The position numbers and the translations under genes are program-made. Below the pieces are notes generated by a model that had not been told where the DNA came from, searched no databases, and saw only the letters and a list, made by a program, of their open reading frames with translations. Shown here one piece after another: positions 38,021-49,770 of a stretch of 64,000 nucleotides of DNA; the first letter of the stretch is position 1; each line of letters opens with the position of its first letter. The DNA comes from Plectrocnemia conspersa (lineage: Eukaryota; Arthropoda; Insecta; Trichoptera; Polycentropodidae): contig VTFK01000474.1 in NCBI GenBank assembly GCA_009617715.1, positions 248,001 through 312,000 on the forward strand, read 5' to 3'.

Positions 38021-39069
38021 TGCACTACACTCTCTGGAAGTTGTCCGAACCGAAGTTCAACTGAAGTCGGCCGAGGTCGTCGGCTTCCGAGTAGCGGCCA
38101 CACTGCCATAAATTTCATATGCCGTCCGGACGGCGAGCGTGAATGACGTACGTACAGCTGGCATATTTGCGCGCGATCGAAAAATGTGCAAAATAATCAA
38201 AATTTTTAAATTATCATATTATATAAATTACGCTACTGATAATTATAAAGCATTGTGTGGCCACTCACCAATACAATATCAGTGAAAACTTTTCGGTCGT
38301 AAATATTCAATTTACGCAAAATTTTTGTTGGCTTCTGCAAAATATCATAAGGCATAAAGATGATACTTCAGAATACGAACACCACATCTGTGAGAATTTG
38401 TCGCCATCGATTCTAAATAATAATTCGTTATGGTGTGACATTTATATAACCGATCTAGAAAAATACATAAGGATATTCGAAACGATGTATTTTAACAAAA
38501 TCAAGTACCACTAATTATTTTTTAATTATTTAATTTTATATAAAAAAAATATAACGATATTTGTTAAAGGAATATACTATCAGAAATATAATTAATCCCT
38601 TTTGGTGCTCTAATTTATTTAAAGATATCAGTTAGAGTCTGTTGAAGTCCTCGATAAGCATATGGTATTATAACTTGACCACGTGACCACAATGCAGCGC
38701 TCGACATGCGTGTTAACCATAGGACGCCTACGCGCATACTGAAATTGAAGCGAGTTACTCGTTCTATCTCAGTTTGCGAAACACCATATCATTATCTCTC
38801 TCACTCTAGTCACTTAACACGCGAGACATCAAAAGGGGAAGTATCTCACCGCTCGCGCTCGAAAAAGCAGCTCCGACTTCGGTCCCTTTGCCGATAATGT
38901 TCGGAAGCGCTCGAAGCTGGCCAAGTTGACTGAATTACCCCCACTTTACCTTCCGTTTTCGGTAACCTCGGACAACTTCCGAGAGATTTTAGACCGAACT
39001 CGATCGAAGTAACCCACTATATTCTCTGTCCTTGGCCAACCTTGGCCAACTTCCAGAGAGTGTAGTGCA
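38021..39069. mobile_element. DNA transposon with TGCACTACACTC inverted ends, about 1.05 kb
   Basis: The left end TGCACTACACTCTCTGGAAG (38021) is inverted at the right end (to 39069), and the arms stay related for several more bases (TTGKCC). Inner arms are GC-rich with repeated CTTCCGAG/TTGGCCAA motifs. The CACTAC start recalls the CACTA superfamily, but no clear 3-bp target duplication is visible. An 85-codon open frame at 38257-38514 has no known domain. Part of a GTGAG-rich MITE is nested at about 38700-38860. Confidence 0.7.
38700..38860. mobile_element. GTGAG-rich MITE copy nested in the 38-kb element
   Basis: ATTATCTCTCTCACTCTAGT, then CACTTAACACGCGAGA and AAAAGGGGAAGTATCTC, align with the right arm of the copy at 60307-60467. 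The left half is strongly diverged. Confidence 0.5.
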
Positions 39070-39091
39070 GGCATTTAAGTCATCTCTGATA

Positions 39092-39373
39092 TTAACCCTT
39101 TAAGTGCTGAATTAATTTACATAAAAAGTAATGTAATTATTTTTTTTATACAGTAAAACATAAATTTAAAGATTTAATTACGATTTTCTTACCTTCAGGA
39201 CTAAATCTTTAATTTTATTTTTACTGTATAATTTACTAATTATGTGACTCTTTATAGAGTTTAATCTAGAAAATTAACTCAGCACTTGAAAAAATCTATT
39301 AAATCCAAATTTCACACTTAAGAGCCGTACACGGTGATTCGGATTTATCCGCACCATGCACATAAAGGGTTAA
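39092..39373. mobile_element. piggyBac-like MITE, 274 bp
   Basis: TTAA target sites lie at 39092-39095 and 39370-39373. Ends are CCCTTTAAGTGCTGA on the left and, inverted, CCCTTTATGTGCATGG on the right. Internal arms TACAGTAAAA and TTTTTACTGTA also pair, giving a nearly palindromic element. No transposase is encoded. It lies 22 bp beyond the preceding transposon. Confidence 0.75.
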
Positions 39374-40833
39374 TTAAATAAACTATTAATGATTCAAGCT
39401 CAAAATTAGATCGTACAATCAATTAAATATCATTAAAAATAAGTTTCAGTAGAAATTCTGACTTATATATTATCAGATGAATAAGAGGGTCTTAACGATT
39501 ATTTTTATCAAATAAGAATTTTTAGCGGACTTCGCATGTACACTCGTCTTGATTTGCATATATCCTGCAACAATGTAATTTTGTATTTTGTTGTCTGTTA
39601 TACCGTAACATTCGGTTATATTAAAAAACACATATACATAAGTAATGTGTGACGTTCACAATATATCTCGTTTTAGTGTTTTTGTAGTTCCTTTTAAGCA
39701 GGTAAGTAAAACGCTAATTTATTTGAACGAGCATAGATAAATAATAAAAATCATTGGTGGGTGTTACACAACTGTAGCAGCATAACGTCAAATCCCATTA
39801 AATTGAATTAGTGATAAAGTTAAAATGAATTAGTGATTGTTATAATAAATTGGATATGAAACAAAGAGCAAAAATAATTTATGTGAGTATTGCGCGAAAA
39901 TTGCGCGTTTGAACTTGATGAAATATATGATAAGGTAGTAAAAAATGTTGTTTTCAATTATTAACTTCAATGGCGTATGTTACGTTGTCTACGTTCCACA
40001 CTTTCAAAGAATTATTTATAGTTTCACAAGGACGATAACACATGCTAAAACTGCCTCGGCCATAATATACACATTCTACACGGTGCGGTAAATTCGAAAC
40101 AATATATTACATCCACACAAGAAATATAAATCCTTGTCTCTTTAGGGATGGTATTAGAGATTCTTTAGCACTCGACAGAGCCTTCTATAAATCATGGCTA
40201 TCGTTATAAAGTTGGGTAGAGTTGTTGCCGGGAGAGTTATTCATGCTTCCACCTTTTCGGATCAATTATTTAAGCTAAAAGATCTTTGTATCTTCGCAAA
40301 GGGGTATTCGCATACGCACAGCAAAAATTCGCAATATTTTACATGCATCTGATTGTTTCGAAGGCGTATTAAAAATATGAGGGGAAGAATCCGAAAGGCG
40401 GTCGTGATTAATATACGATTTTTCCTTTCTGAGAAAATTTATCGTCTGGCATGTATTGTGTAAACATTTCCAGTGCTTGATTTAAATATACAAATACAAA
40501 ACAGTTTAAAAGCCAATTTCTGAAGGACGAGAGAAATGAATGAAAAAAGTCTTTTAGGTGGCATTTCTACTTTAAAAAGCTGGAAAAAAGTTTGCGGTAC
40601 CCCGAGGCCGCACTTTTGTATGCAAATCGAGTTATACCCGTGTTACAGTTTTTACTTCAGTGCGGCTGACGTGTTTTATATTCGATTTTTATTTTTCAGA
40701 ACCGTTTATATGTGAAATAGGTCCGAAGTGAAAAAATCAAACTAAGAGTTAAAAATATAAATTGCGAGCGAGAAACGCTCGTTCGCTTCTATTATAATAA
40801 CGCTTGAGGTTAAAGTTTTAATTAAACAAATTT
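39374..40833. other. Intergenic with GC-richer patch
   Basis: No gene recognised. A patch at about 40150-40660 is clearly less AT-rich than its surroundings, without an open frame or splice pattern; it may be a conserved non-coding element. Confidence 0.5.
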
Positions 40834-40935
40834 ATGATAAAACTTATGTTAGGTCCAATATAAAATAGATTAAAAATAACAATTATGATAAAACTTATGT
40901 TAAATCCAAAATAAAATATATTAATAATAACAATT
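40834..40935. repeat. Two-copy 51-bp tandem duplication
   Basis: Units 40834-40884 and 40885-40935 both start ATGATAAAACTTATGTTA and end ATAACAATT, with about six differences. They lie in AT-rich intergenic DNA. Confidence 0.85.
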
Positions 40936-41327
40936 AAATAGCCCACTTTAAATAAAAACAGGTTATTATTAGGGATTTGGATCGTGTCCTTCTTCTTATG
41001 GTATCAGTTTCAAGTATTTTTTCCGGTTCCTTGCTGCAATTAACACTTCTACAGCTGTTATGTTTGACAACCAGGACATATTTTTTCCGATCCATTTTTT
41101 TCCTATTGAGGTACATCGAAATCCATATTTTAGATATTAAATTGTGTATCCAAAGTACTTCGTCGTCCTTTATTTTATGGTTGTAAGGAGTTCTCGATCG
41201 CGTCCTATCATAAGGAAAATTCTGTCATTGGAAATCGTAGTCCATGGAACTTTCAGCATATATAACCATATTTTAAACGCTTCTAGCATATTAATTGTAT
41301 TAATTTTTAAACCTCATGTCTCGCATC
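40936..41327. other. Intergenic, nothing recognised
   Basis: Short open frames on both strands overlap one another and have no domain. I see no supported feature. Confidence 0.5.
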
Positions 41328-41988
41328 TAGGGATTCCAATCCCGGGCCAAAATTTTGATCCCGGGATTTCGGTATTGCAATTAGTCGATCCCGGGATCCC
41401 GGGACCAGTCCCGGGATAATTTTGATGTTATTATATCGATAAAAATAATTTAAAATGAATAATACAATATTTTTTTACATCCGTTTTTTATAACGTACAA
41501 TGTATAAAGTACGTATAATTTTAGTCTTGGACTTTAAATAGAAAATAATATAATAAAAATAAAAAAAGGAAGGTCTTATATATTTATTTGAGAAGAAAAA
41601 AATGAACTTTTGACAATGTATGTACATATGTACATTCATAGACACAATTAATTGAAAACATTATTTTGAATAAAACTCACGAAGTAACATCAAAGCATCA
41701 AGTGTTTTATCATTTAGCCTTGATCTGATTTTGGTTCCTAAGCAGCCTGCTGCTGAAAAAGCACGTTCAGACTCACAGCCTCAAAGATTCACAGATGACA
41801 CGTGCAACTTGCGCAAGTTTGTACACGAAATATAACGATGTTGTCAATAATAATTCGATTGTGCTTGATAAATCAACCAATCCGAAAAATTCGGGATTAT
41901 GTTTTATAATCCCGGGACTCATCGGGTATTGAAAATCGTTCGGGATCCCGGGATCCCGGGATTCGGGATCCCGGGATTGGAATCCCTA
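41328..41988 (-). mobile_element. Degenerate hAT transposon with CCCGGG-rich ends
   Basis: The terminal inverted repeats are 19 bp and perfect, TAGGGATTCCAATCCCGGG. The 8-bp flanks are CTCGCATC (41320-41327) and GTCGCATC (41989-41996), matching at 7 of 8 positions. Minus-strand 41780-41661 encodes ESERAFSAAG, then KIRSRLNDKTLDALMLLREF, then a stop: the hAT C-terminal dimerisation region. Only this last portion of the transposase remains. Subterminal GATCCCGGGA motifs repeat at both ends. It is a different subfamily from the element at 4230. Confidence 0.9.
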
Positions 41989-42611
41989 GTCGCATCTATA
42001 TATTAGCACTGACCAGATATAGTTTTCAACAAATTAAATTCTGAACTAAAGATGTAAGTGTTTGTTGGTGAGATAACCTTTAATTTTTAAAAACTGGATT
42101 TTAGAAATTTTAATGCAGCCTTTAATCTTTATCGGGATCCATTTTGTTTTTTATTACAAGTCAGATATTTACAATATAATGCTTCACCCTCGCAATTTTA
42201 TTTTCATCTTATGATAAGCAAATAATTATTAATTTTGTTTTATCGATGTTTATTTTGGACCCTTTTTTTAACATTCTATATTACCATTACATAAAGATCT
42301 TTAAAGGTCTTTAACTGCTCAACAAATATTGGATCATGAAATAATTAAAAAAAGAGAATAATGTGACTTTGCAGATTTTTTTCGTATAAAAAAACAGAGA
42401 GTATATTGTACTTCATAATAAAAAAAAATCGGTTATAATAATAAGCAAATTGAGAAGTAGATTGTTAAAAAAATAAAAGGATTAGAATGACTAAGAAAAA
42501 AATTACAATCTTGGAAGTTTCATATACATATATTTTTTATTTATGGCAAAGGAATGTGTATTTTAGGTTACTACTTATTTTATTATTTTAATAAAGTATT
42601 ATTACTATCCT
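41989..42611. other. Intergenic, nothing recognised
   Basis: AT-rich; no feature supported. Confidence 0.6.
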
Positions 42612-42856
42612 TTAACACTAGATTTACGGCACGAATCAAAATGACGGGTTTCTGATATGTATTCTGATTTGATTTGTATCAGACAGTCATTTTTTTGGGG
42701 TTTCTTTACGAATTTTTATATTTCTACAATGCAAAAATATATTAAAATTATTTTTATTTTTAGAAACTTATTACTTTTAAAAATCTGGTCACTTTATAAT
42801 ATTTTTAATGACACCCATCAAATTGACGGGTTTATATCCAAAAACCTAGTGTTTAA
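42612..42856. mobile_element. piggyBac-like MITE, CACTAGATTT ends
   Basis: TTAA lies at 42612-42615 and 42853-42856. The left end is CACTAGATTTACGG; the right end inverted is ACACTAGGTTTTTGG. Two internal GACGGGTTT blocks are present. TTAACACTAG-type ends recur in insect piggyBac MITEs. The open frame spanning it is not credible. Confidence 0.6.
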
Positions 42857-44177
42857 AGCGCTTAGCCAATTCACTAAAAAAGGAAAATGTTACAGTATAT
42901 TTAGTGCTTCAGTTCAATAAAATTCAGTGGTCAAAATAAACATAAATTTTAATGCAATCCTCGATGAAAAATTTTTATAAAATACTTTGGTCATAAAATT
43001 TACAGCATTAATAAAAAAAAAAAAAATATTGGTTTTCAAATATAGTACTTTACGGAGACAGTGTCGAAATAATAAGGTTAAAATATGCACGGTAGAATAT
43101 AAGATGGGAAAATAAACCTTTCTATGCAACCACAAAACATCTATTTTTTTACTGTAGCTGAGTAAATAATTTAACCGTAGCAGGTGGAATTGTGCAAAGC
43201 TTTGGCTCATCCGTCGAAGCTCAGGCTTTAAGTCTTAAAAAGCTAAGCCCGAGCAGGCATTAGGCGAATGTACCTACCGAGCCAACGTACGGTCCGTATA
43301 AAACTTGCATTATTTAGGGGTTGGCTCATGGGCGCTGTTTTATAGTGATGCTGGATAAGGTGGATGTTATTTATTCATCGGTGTCGATAGTGTGTCCTGG
43401 TGAACTCGCCTCTGAAAAGTTCCCAAAAGTCACACTAGAAGGAGAAAAGGTGTACCACTGAATGAACACTTAGTGTTATATTCCTTAAATATATTTTTGC
43501 CTAGGGCATCAATTAGTGACATTGTTTAAAATATATACAGTTTAAAAAATACAATATATAAACATTTCAATCTGTGCTTATAGACTATCTAAAACAATAT
43601 TCCTAAATCTATTGATCCATTGAAATTATATTTGTATAATAGCAGTGAAATTTTAATTGCATTATATTTTATACATAAAATTACAAATATATATAAATTA
43701 AATGCTTCAAACAAAGGGGATTATATGATAAAAATATATAAGTCTGTTTTGACAGATTGGATGCTTTGTCGATAGTTGATAACAATTGATGCGTAAATCA
43801 ATTTTGCAAGTCACGGATTCTTCGGCAAACGAAATTTTGCACAGTCATACTGAGATAATGTATCAATATATCCTTCAAATCGCCAATACACAAGACATTT
43901 GTCCGATCATACTTCACGACATATTTGCCGTGTTAAAGGTTAAGTCCTGGATTTCACGATAAAAAAAGTGGCAAAATATTGCTCCTACCGTCGAAACAAA
44001 TCTTAAACCTTTTCTTGGCATTGTTTGCTTTTGTTCTACACTTTGTCATTCGTCTACGCACTTTTCCCCTAGACGTGGGTAGAAGAGTTTGTTTGAGTTC
44101 TTTTTACCCTTATTTTAAGAGCACGCTTCCATAAATAGCACCATCTTCTTTGACGAAGATAAACAGGTGCTAAATTA

Positions 44178-44180
<3 letters not shown>
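42857..44180. other. Intergenic; one GC-richer unclassified block
   Basis: About 43190-43460 is GC-richer, with CTAAGCCCGAGCAGGCATTA and GAGCCAACGTACGG motifs. It has no open frame and no repeat partner in this window; it could be a retroelement piece. The rest is AT-rich. Confidence 0.45.

Positions 44181-44224
<44 letters not shown>
44181..44224. repeat. (AT)22 microsatellite
   Basis: Uninterrupted AT dinucleotides over 44 bp, immediately before the first unit of the 44225-44560 duplication. Confidence 0.95.
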
Positions 44225-44229
<5 letters not shown>

Positions 44230-44560
44230 AAAAATGTGAAAAATTCCTGAAGATGTCGGGAAAATCGCCGGTGAAATATAGAGAGACTAATTCAAAAAAC
44301 AACGCGAGAAAACCACTTAAATAAATAATTTTTTTAAATATATTGCCGCGTAAAAATAAAAACAATTTAATAATATAAATACACACATATATATACACTT
44401 TTTTTACACTTTAGTACAGGGAGAAAAAGTGTGTAAAAAATGTGAAAACTCCTGATGATGCTGGGACAATCTTGGCGAAGTATAGAGAGACTCATTCAAA
44501 ATAAAAGATTAACGCAGAAAAAACACCGAAAATTTGTCCTAAAATATATAAATATATATA
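44225..44560. repeat. Tandem duplication of a GTGTGAAAAATGTG unit
   Basis: Unit 1 (from 44225) reads GTGTGAAAAATGTGAAAAAT, then CCTGAAGATGTCGGG and TATAGAGAGACTAATTCAAA. Unit 2 (from about 44431) has GTGTGTAAAAAATGTGAAAA, CCTGATGATGCTGGG and TATAGAGAGACTCATTCAAA. The two diverge at roughly one base in six. Each is followed by AT-rich spacer, and unit 2 ends at the Tigger insertion. Confidence 0.85.
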
Positions 44561-45623
44561 CAGGCGGCCCTCGACTTTCGCACATAATTGGTTCCTGAAA
44601 ATGTGTGCGAATGTTGAATGTTCGAAAGTAGAGGGAAGTAAAAAAAAATTGAAATTGTGTGTATTTTAAAACATTTATTTATCAAGTAAATATAACATGT
44701 TTAAGAGAGACATGTTTAAGTGAAGTTTGCGAGTGCTTCCTTTGAAAAGTTATCAATAACTAACTGTTTTCCACTATTCTTTTTCTTTTCTTCATATAGT
44801 ATTTTATAACATGCTTTGTCTTTATTGATCACCCTACGCACTTGAGATATGCGTTCTCCATTGTGATTAAAATCTTCCATAATATATAAAAAATTGTCAA
44901 GATGCGTGAAGGCTTCATTCATATTTTTCATTGTTAAAGAGTTTTCCAAAATAAACCTGTCTCATCTACATTAAATATTTGGCTAGAGTAATATTCTCCA
45001 TCTTCAATAATTTTGGATATTTAGGAAATAAATTCTTTTGCAGCATATTTATCCGCATCAGCCGATTCTCCAGTAAATTTAATATTATGAAAAGAACATT
45101 TTATTTTAAAATTGTAAAACCAACCGTTACTTGCTTGAAAAACCGTGTTAAAATCTTTTTTTTTAATCTATCCTTCCAATCTTTGTTGGTCATCGATCCA
45201 TGATGACAAGGATTTTCCATTTCCTCCATGTTTTTTTTATGCTGTGTTTTTTGGAAACATATCTTTAAAGATTGTGTAAATATATCTTTAATTTCCACAA
45301 TTTTGAACGTATTCCTTAATTATATTATATATTTTGCTAAAATTGAACATATCGTCAACCTTTTTGTATCATACGAACGTCCGATTGAAGCAAAAAAAAT
45401 TCACCGCTATCAGAACGTCTAATAATTTCCATCTTTGTCCTCGAATTATGCGGAAGTTTATGAGTCCCTTTGATTTTATTTTTGTTAATATCAACACTAA
45501 ATCTTTTTTTTCGTTTCTCACTCATGTTTATAATTTCGCAGGATATATAATAAAAATGATTTTTTTTTTTAATGCAAAAATAGCGAATTGTAGGAACGAT
45601 CTCGAAAGTCACTGTACATATGC

Positions 45624-45626
<3 letters not shown>
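44561..45626 (-). mobile_element. Degenerate Tigger/pogo transposon inserted in (TA)n
   Basis: The left end is CAGGCGGCCCTCGACTTTCG; the right end inverted starts CAGGCATATG and shares GACTTTCGAG. Both ends abut TA runs, matching the TA target of the Tc1/mariner-pogo group. The minus strand around 45080-44945 reads FTGESADADKYAAKEFIS, a stop, SKIIEDGEYYSSQIFN and then VDETGLFWK, the first catalytic Asp motif of the Tigger/CENP-B DDE nuclease. MSEKRKKRFSVD near 45612-45570 is a plausible N-terminus. Multiple stops and frameshifts make it inactive. Confidence 0.88.
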
Positions 45627-45874
<248 letters not shown>

Positions 45875-47299
45875 TGTTGACGTTAAATTATATAAAGTCT
45901 TATAAATTTGCTTGAGGCTTTGCGACGTTTGTCGATATTACTTTTTGAATGGCGAATGAGGTGAACCAAGTGATTTTGATAAACGATTGCGATAGTTATC
46001 TCGGTCGTTTTGCGGAGTCGAATTGGCCAATGGGAAGCTTTGATACTCATACCATTCCAGCGAAGATATACTTCCGGAGATGCCACCTATCCTTCTATTA
46101 TGCCGAAATTTTCTCTGATATGAATGGGATAACTTTTATTTATATTTATTACCGAGTGGTAATGGCGAGACTTGGCTGAAGCTTTACAGCTTAAGAATAT
46201 CGGATTTTTAACGGTTTTAATAAATAAAAAAAAATTAAAGGTTTTATATATACCAGTTATACTGCAAGAGTATAACAGTTATACTACCCAAAGAATCAAA
46301 ATTATGAGTCATTAGTGACTAGTTTTTTATTTTTCTTAACTATTTTATCTATAAATTATTTTGGACCTCTACTTTTTTTCTATAATTTAAAACCAGAGTC
46401 TTATTTTTTTATAGCTAGCATTATTTTACAATATTTAGACAGTATTATGTTTATATTTACGCAAAGAATATAGCAAAAAACAAATTATATTAAATATACA
46501 TCAGAAGGAAAAACCTTTAAGCTTTTTGATTTTTCCTTTTACGGATTCACAAGGGCAATGTGCTAAACACAATAGCCGAATAATTTAAAGCACCACTTGT
46601 AACGTATCAGTGTAAAATAAATTAAACGCTTTGATGTCACAAACAAAATACATTTTCTGCTAAGCGATACGAATTCGAATTCTAGCCAAAAGCGTAATTG
46701 GAAACAATTCGCAGACTTTTCATCATCGGATAAACGAGCGAGAGACCGAAATCAACTATTTGAAAAAAAATATACATACCTAAATTAAATTCCATTATAC
46801 GCTTCGATTTAAAATTTGCATTTACATTTAGGATCAAGATGTTATACATATGCATATAGTATATCTATAAAATAGTATGGGTAGACGAAATTTATTGATT
46901 GTCATAAAAATGACACGCGCCGGGATAATATATGATCGAATGTGAGATGTATAAATATTTTTTACATATATTTTATTTGATAAACGAATTATGGAAGATG
47001 TGACGCAAGGGAATATAATAAGAAGTACTTTTTATTGAATACAGACACATACGCTCACATTTATATAATATATGTTAAAATGTAGAATGCATAATTAAAA
47101 TAAATTGGAACTTATTAATAGTAATATCAATTAACAAATTTAATACAGCAGTATATTCAAAATAATTTAAATTTTGGATGTAAAATTATTAAGAAATAAT
47201 AATGTAGCATTTCAACCTCCAAAACACGCACTCAAAAATAAGTACGGACCACTTTAAGAAAAACTACAGACGCAACTTAAGATATGGTATTAAAGCTAC
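45875..47299. other. Intergenic, no supported gene
   Basis: A GC-richer stretch at 45940-46180 contains an open frame on each strand (76 and 67 codons) without any domain I recognise. The remainder is AT-rich. Nothing is called. Confidence 0.4.
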
Positions 47300-48157
47300 T
47301 AGAGTACGCTCGGGATAAGGATTCCGGTTTGTTATTGTGTGCGTGAATTGTGTGGCTCAAAACAATTTCGCTCAGAATATTTAATTTTCTTATTTTAAAA
47401 GAAAATATATGTTTATTTAACATACATACATCTGAGCTTAATTGTAAATTTCAACGGACAATTAAAAATATATTATATCATCGAAAAAACCAGACATTGA
47501 CGTCATTTTTTAAATATTTGCAAAATTCAAAATCTTTCACTAGTCAAAAAAATAATGAAGTCTTTAGCTATTCTTCAAAAGCAAAAAGATATAAAATAGG
47601 GAGAGAAAATTATTCGCAGATTGTTTAATGGCTCGACGACTCTATTAAATCATTAGAGTCCATTGAATAAATTAACAAATTATCATTGGCGCAACGATAA
47701 GAATAATAACTTTTTTATGCCTTACAGAGAATAGTATAAAAAAAACCAACAACGTATAGATTAATGGAAAAATAATTAAAATATTTTAATCCACGGGTAA
47801 GAGAACGAATAACTTACAGTGTATATTTGAAGCCTTGATATCAATCAACCCAGATATGCCCAAGAAATTTTGTTCTCTTAAAATTTCATTTATAAATAAA
47901 AAACAGTGGCACGAGTTTAGTGACAGTGGGTATTTGGGTTAAACCAATATCAACACAAAATTATTTTATATAAATCACTAGAGAAGATTGAACTTCTGTG
48001 CCACACTGCACTTTAATGACGAATACCAGCGTTGACGAATCAGCGACTGTCCTTAAAAGAGAAAGCGAGACAACGAAGTACACGCTACATCGCTTCTCTC
48101 ATATACATGTACACGCACACAATAACAAACTGGCATCCTTATCCCGAGCGTACTCTA
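47300..48157. mobile_element. Non-autonomous DNA element with about 46-bp inverted repeats
   Basis: Left end TAGAGTACGCTCGGGATAAG, followed by GAT(T/G)CC(G/A)GTTTGTTA and TTGTGTGCGTG, is matched in inverse orientation at 48112-48157 with only two differences over about 46 bp. The interior has no recognisable transposase. No clean target duplication was found, so the superfamily is unknown. Confidence 0.8.
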
Positions 48158-48851
48158 CTTACAACCTGTACGTTTTAATATCTCTTAACAAATCGTACCG
48201 GAAAGCATTCCGGTCTTATAAAAGTTTCTTTAAAAACTCATTGCACTCTTTGTGCGGTATCGCCGTACATGTACGGCGGTCAAACTTTCACTGTTTTATG
48301 TACCCGGAATAGCTATATATTTACATAAATAATTAAAGAAATATTAAATAAAATTATTTCAATTTTTTCAATTTTTGTAATTTGATTTAACTATTATTTT
48401 TGTAATTTTATTTAACTATTTATTTGATTTTATTTTTATTTTTATAAATAATGATACCAATAAATAAACATAGCAAAAAAATTGTGTTAGTTTCATAATA
48501 AATATTTAAAACCACTAAATCGATAAAAAAATACACAAAATACGAATAAAAAATTCATAAAAAAATATGAAAAATAAATAAACGAAATATAATAATAAAA
48601 AATTGTTAAGATAAATTAATAAAACATATTATTACAAAAAAGAGTAAAAATAGTCAAAGCAATTAAAAATCAAGAATCACAGATTTTTTTCTATAATTTA
48701 CTATAAATGCAAAATAAAATAATAATAAATAAAAAACAACAGAAATAATTTAAGAAAAATACGTAAAATTAACCAGTTGTATATTATTTTAACAAATGTA
48801 AAAGATTATTTGCAATTCGTCAAATCTAACGAATATGTGCATTAAGTCAGA
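48158..48851. other. Intergenic; contains an 18-bp perfect palindrome
   Basis: CGCCGTACATGTACGGCG at 48261-48278 is a perfect palindrome, just after an imperfect ACCGGAA/TTCCGGT hairpin near 48200. From 48300 to 48840 the sequence is extremely AT-rich with no feature. Confidence 0.6.
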
Positions 48852-49408
48852 AGCAATAATAATTTTTATGTATTGTAAAAGGAAAAACTCACTTTTCGGC
48901 CGCGGAGCCCGTCGACGGGAATTCAAAATTTGAAGATTTCATTGCTATGGTTGTTTTATGGTTGTTTATCTAGTTTAATTAATGTATTCTTATAACCCTT
49001 ACACACATTATGTATATATTTCAATTTCATAGTTATAACATACCTAGTTAATTTGCAATCCGAATATTTATATTCAGTCAAATGGAACAACGCACATGAC
49101 GAATTAATAAAAATTATTGTTGCGTAGCAAAATATTATTAATAAATAATAATTATTTATTACTGTTGTCACGGCACTGTCGGCCATCTTGTTTTATATTT
49201 GTTTGCTTATTTTTCATTGGTCGACAACAAAAGAATACATTAGCGGAGGTTTGAAAATCATCGTGCCAACTCTATTTTTATATTTATTAATTTTAATTAA
49301 ATATATTTATTAATTTTAATTAAATATATTTATTAATTTTAATTAAATATATTTATTAATTTTAATTAAATATATTTATTAATTTTAATTAAATATATTA
49401 CCGTTTAG
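48852..49408 (+). repeat. Dispersed repeat copy 1, with expanded 23-bp minisatellite
   Basis: Collinear with 61090-61484. Shared blocks include ACTCACTTTTCG, CAAAATTTGAAGATTT, AGTTAATTTGCAATCCGAAT, a GAACAACGCACAT-like block and AACAAAAGAAT, and then the AT-rich end before ATTACC. In this copy the AT end is expanded to about five 23-bp units (49281-49399). Confidence 0.85.
49281..49399. repeat. Minisatellite, 23-bp unit, about 5.2 copies
   Basis: The unit TATTTATTAATTTTAATTAA plus ATA is repeated essentially without change. It occurs as a single, diverged unit in the sister repeat near 61440-61475, so it expanded locally. Confidence 0.92.
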
Positions 49409-49770
49409 ACAAAGCGATACGATTTACAGAGTTGAGAATTAAACTGATTACAGTTTCTTCTGTAAACAATACCACATATAAAAATATATTTAGATGCGCC
49501 TTACAGGCGATAGAATTAAAACTACAAGCCTTTAAAGTCAGAGAGTCTTCGCTGGCGTGTCGAGTTGTATTATTGTCGACTGTGATTTCGGTGATTAAGT
49601 TGGAATATGTCGTGATGGGTTCTGGTGATGTCTCTTGTATCGATGCAGTATTTATAATGATGGTTAGAGATGTCTTTTGTGCCGATACATATTTTATAAT
49701 GATGGTTCGAGACAGCCTACGAATCGTAAGTAATTTAATCATAAGCGAATTGCATCGTTTCTTGTACTGA
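49398..49770. other. Unexplained block open on both strands
   Basis: Overlapping open frames of 112 codons (+, 49432-49770) and 114 codons (-, 49742-49398) lie just after the minisatellite, longer than is usual for this base composition. No domain, signal peptide or splice context is recognised in either. An imperfect tandem duplication is present: GATGTCTCTTGTATCGATGC and GATGTCTTTTGTGCCGATAC, each followed by TTTATAATGATGGTT. Either frame may be a decayed element ORF; function unknown. Confidence 0.3.

Noticed and set aside
42657..42920. 87-codon frame
   Set aside because: Largely covers a TTAA-flanked MITE; low-complexity Ile/Phe/Lys composition typical of AT-rich chance frames.
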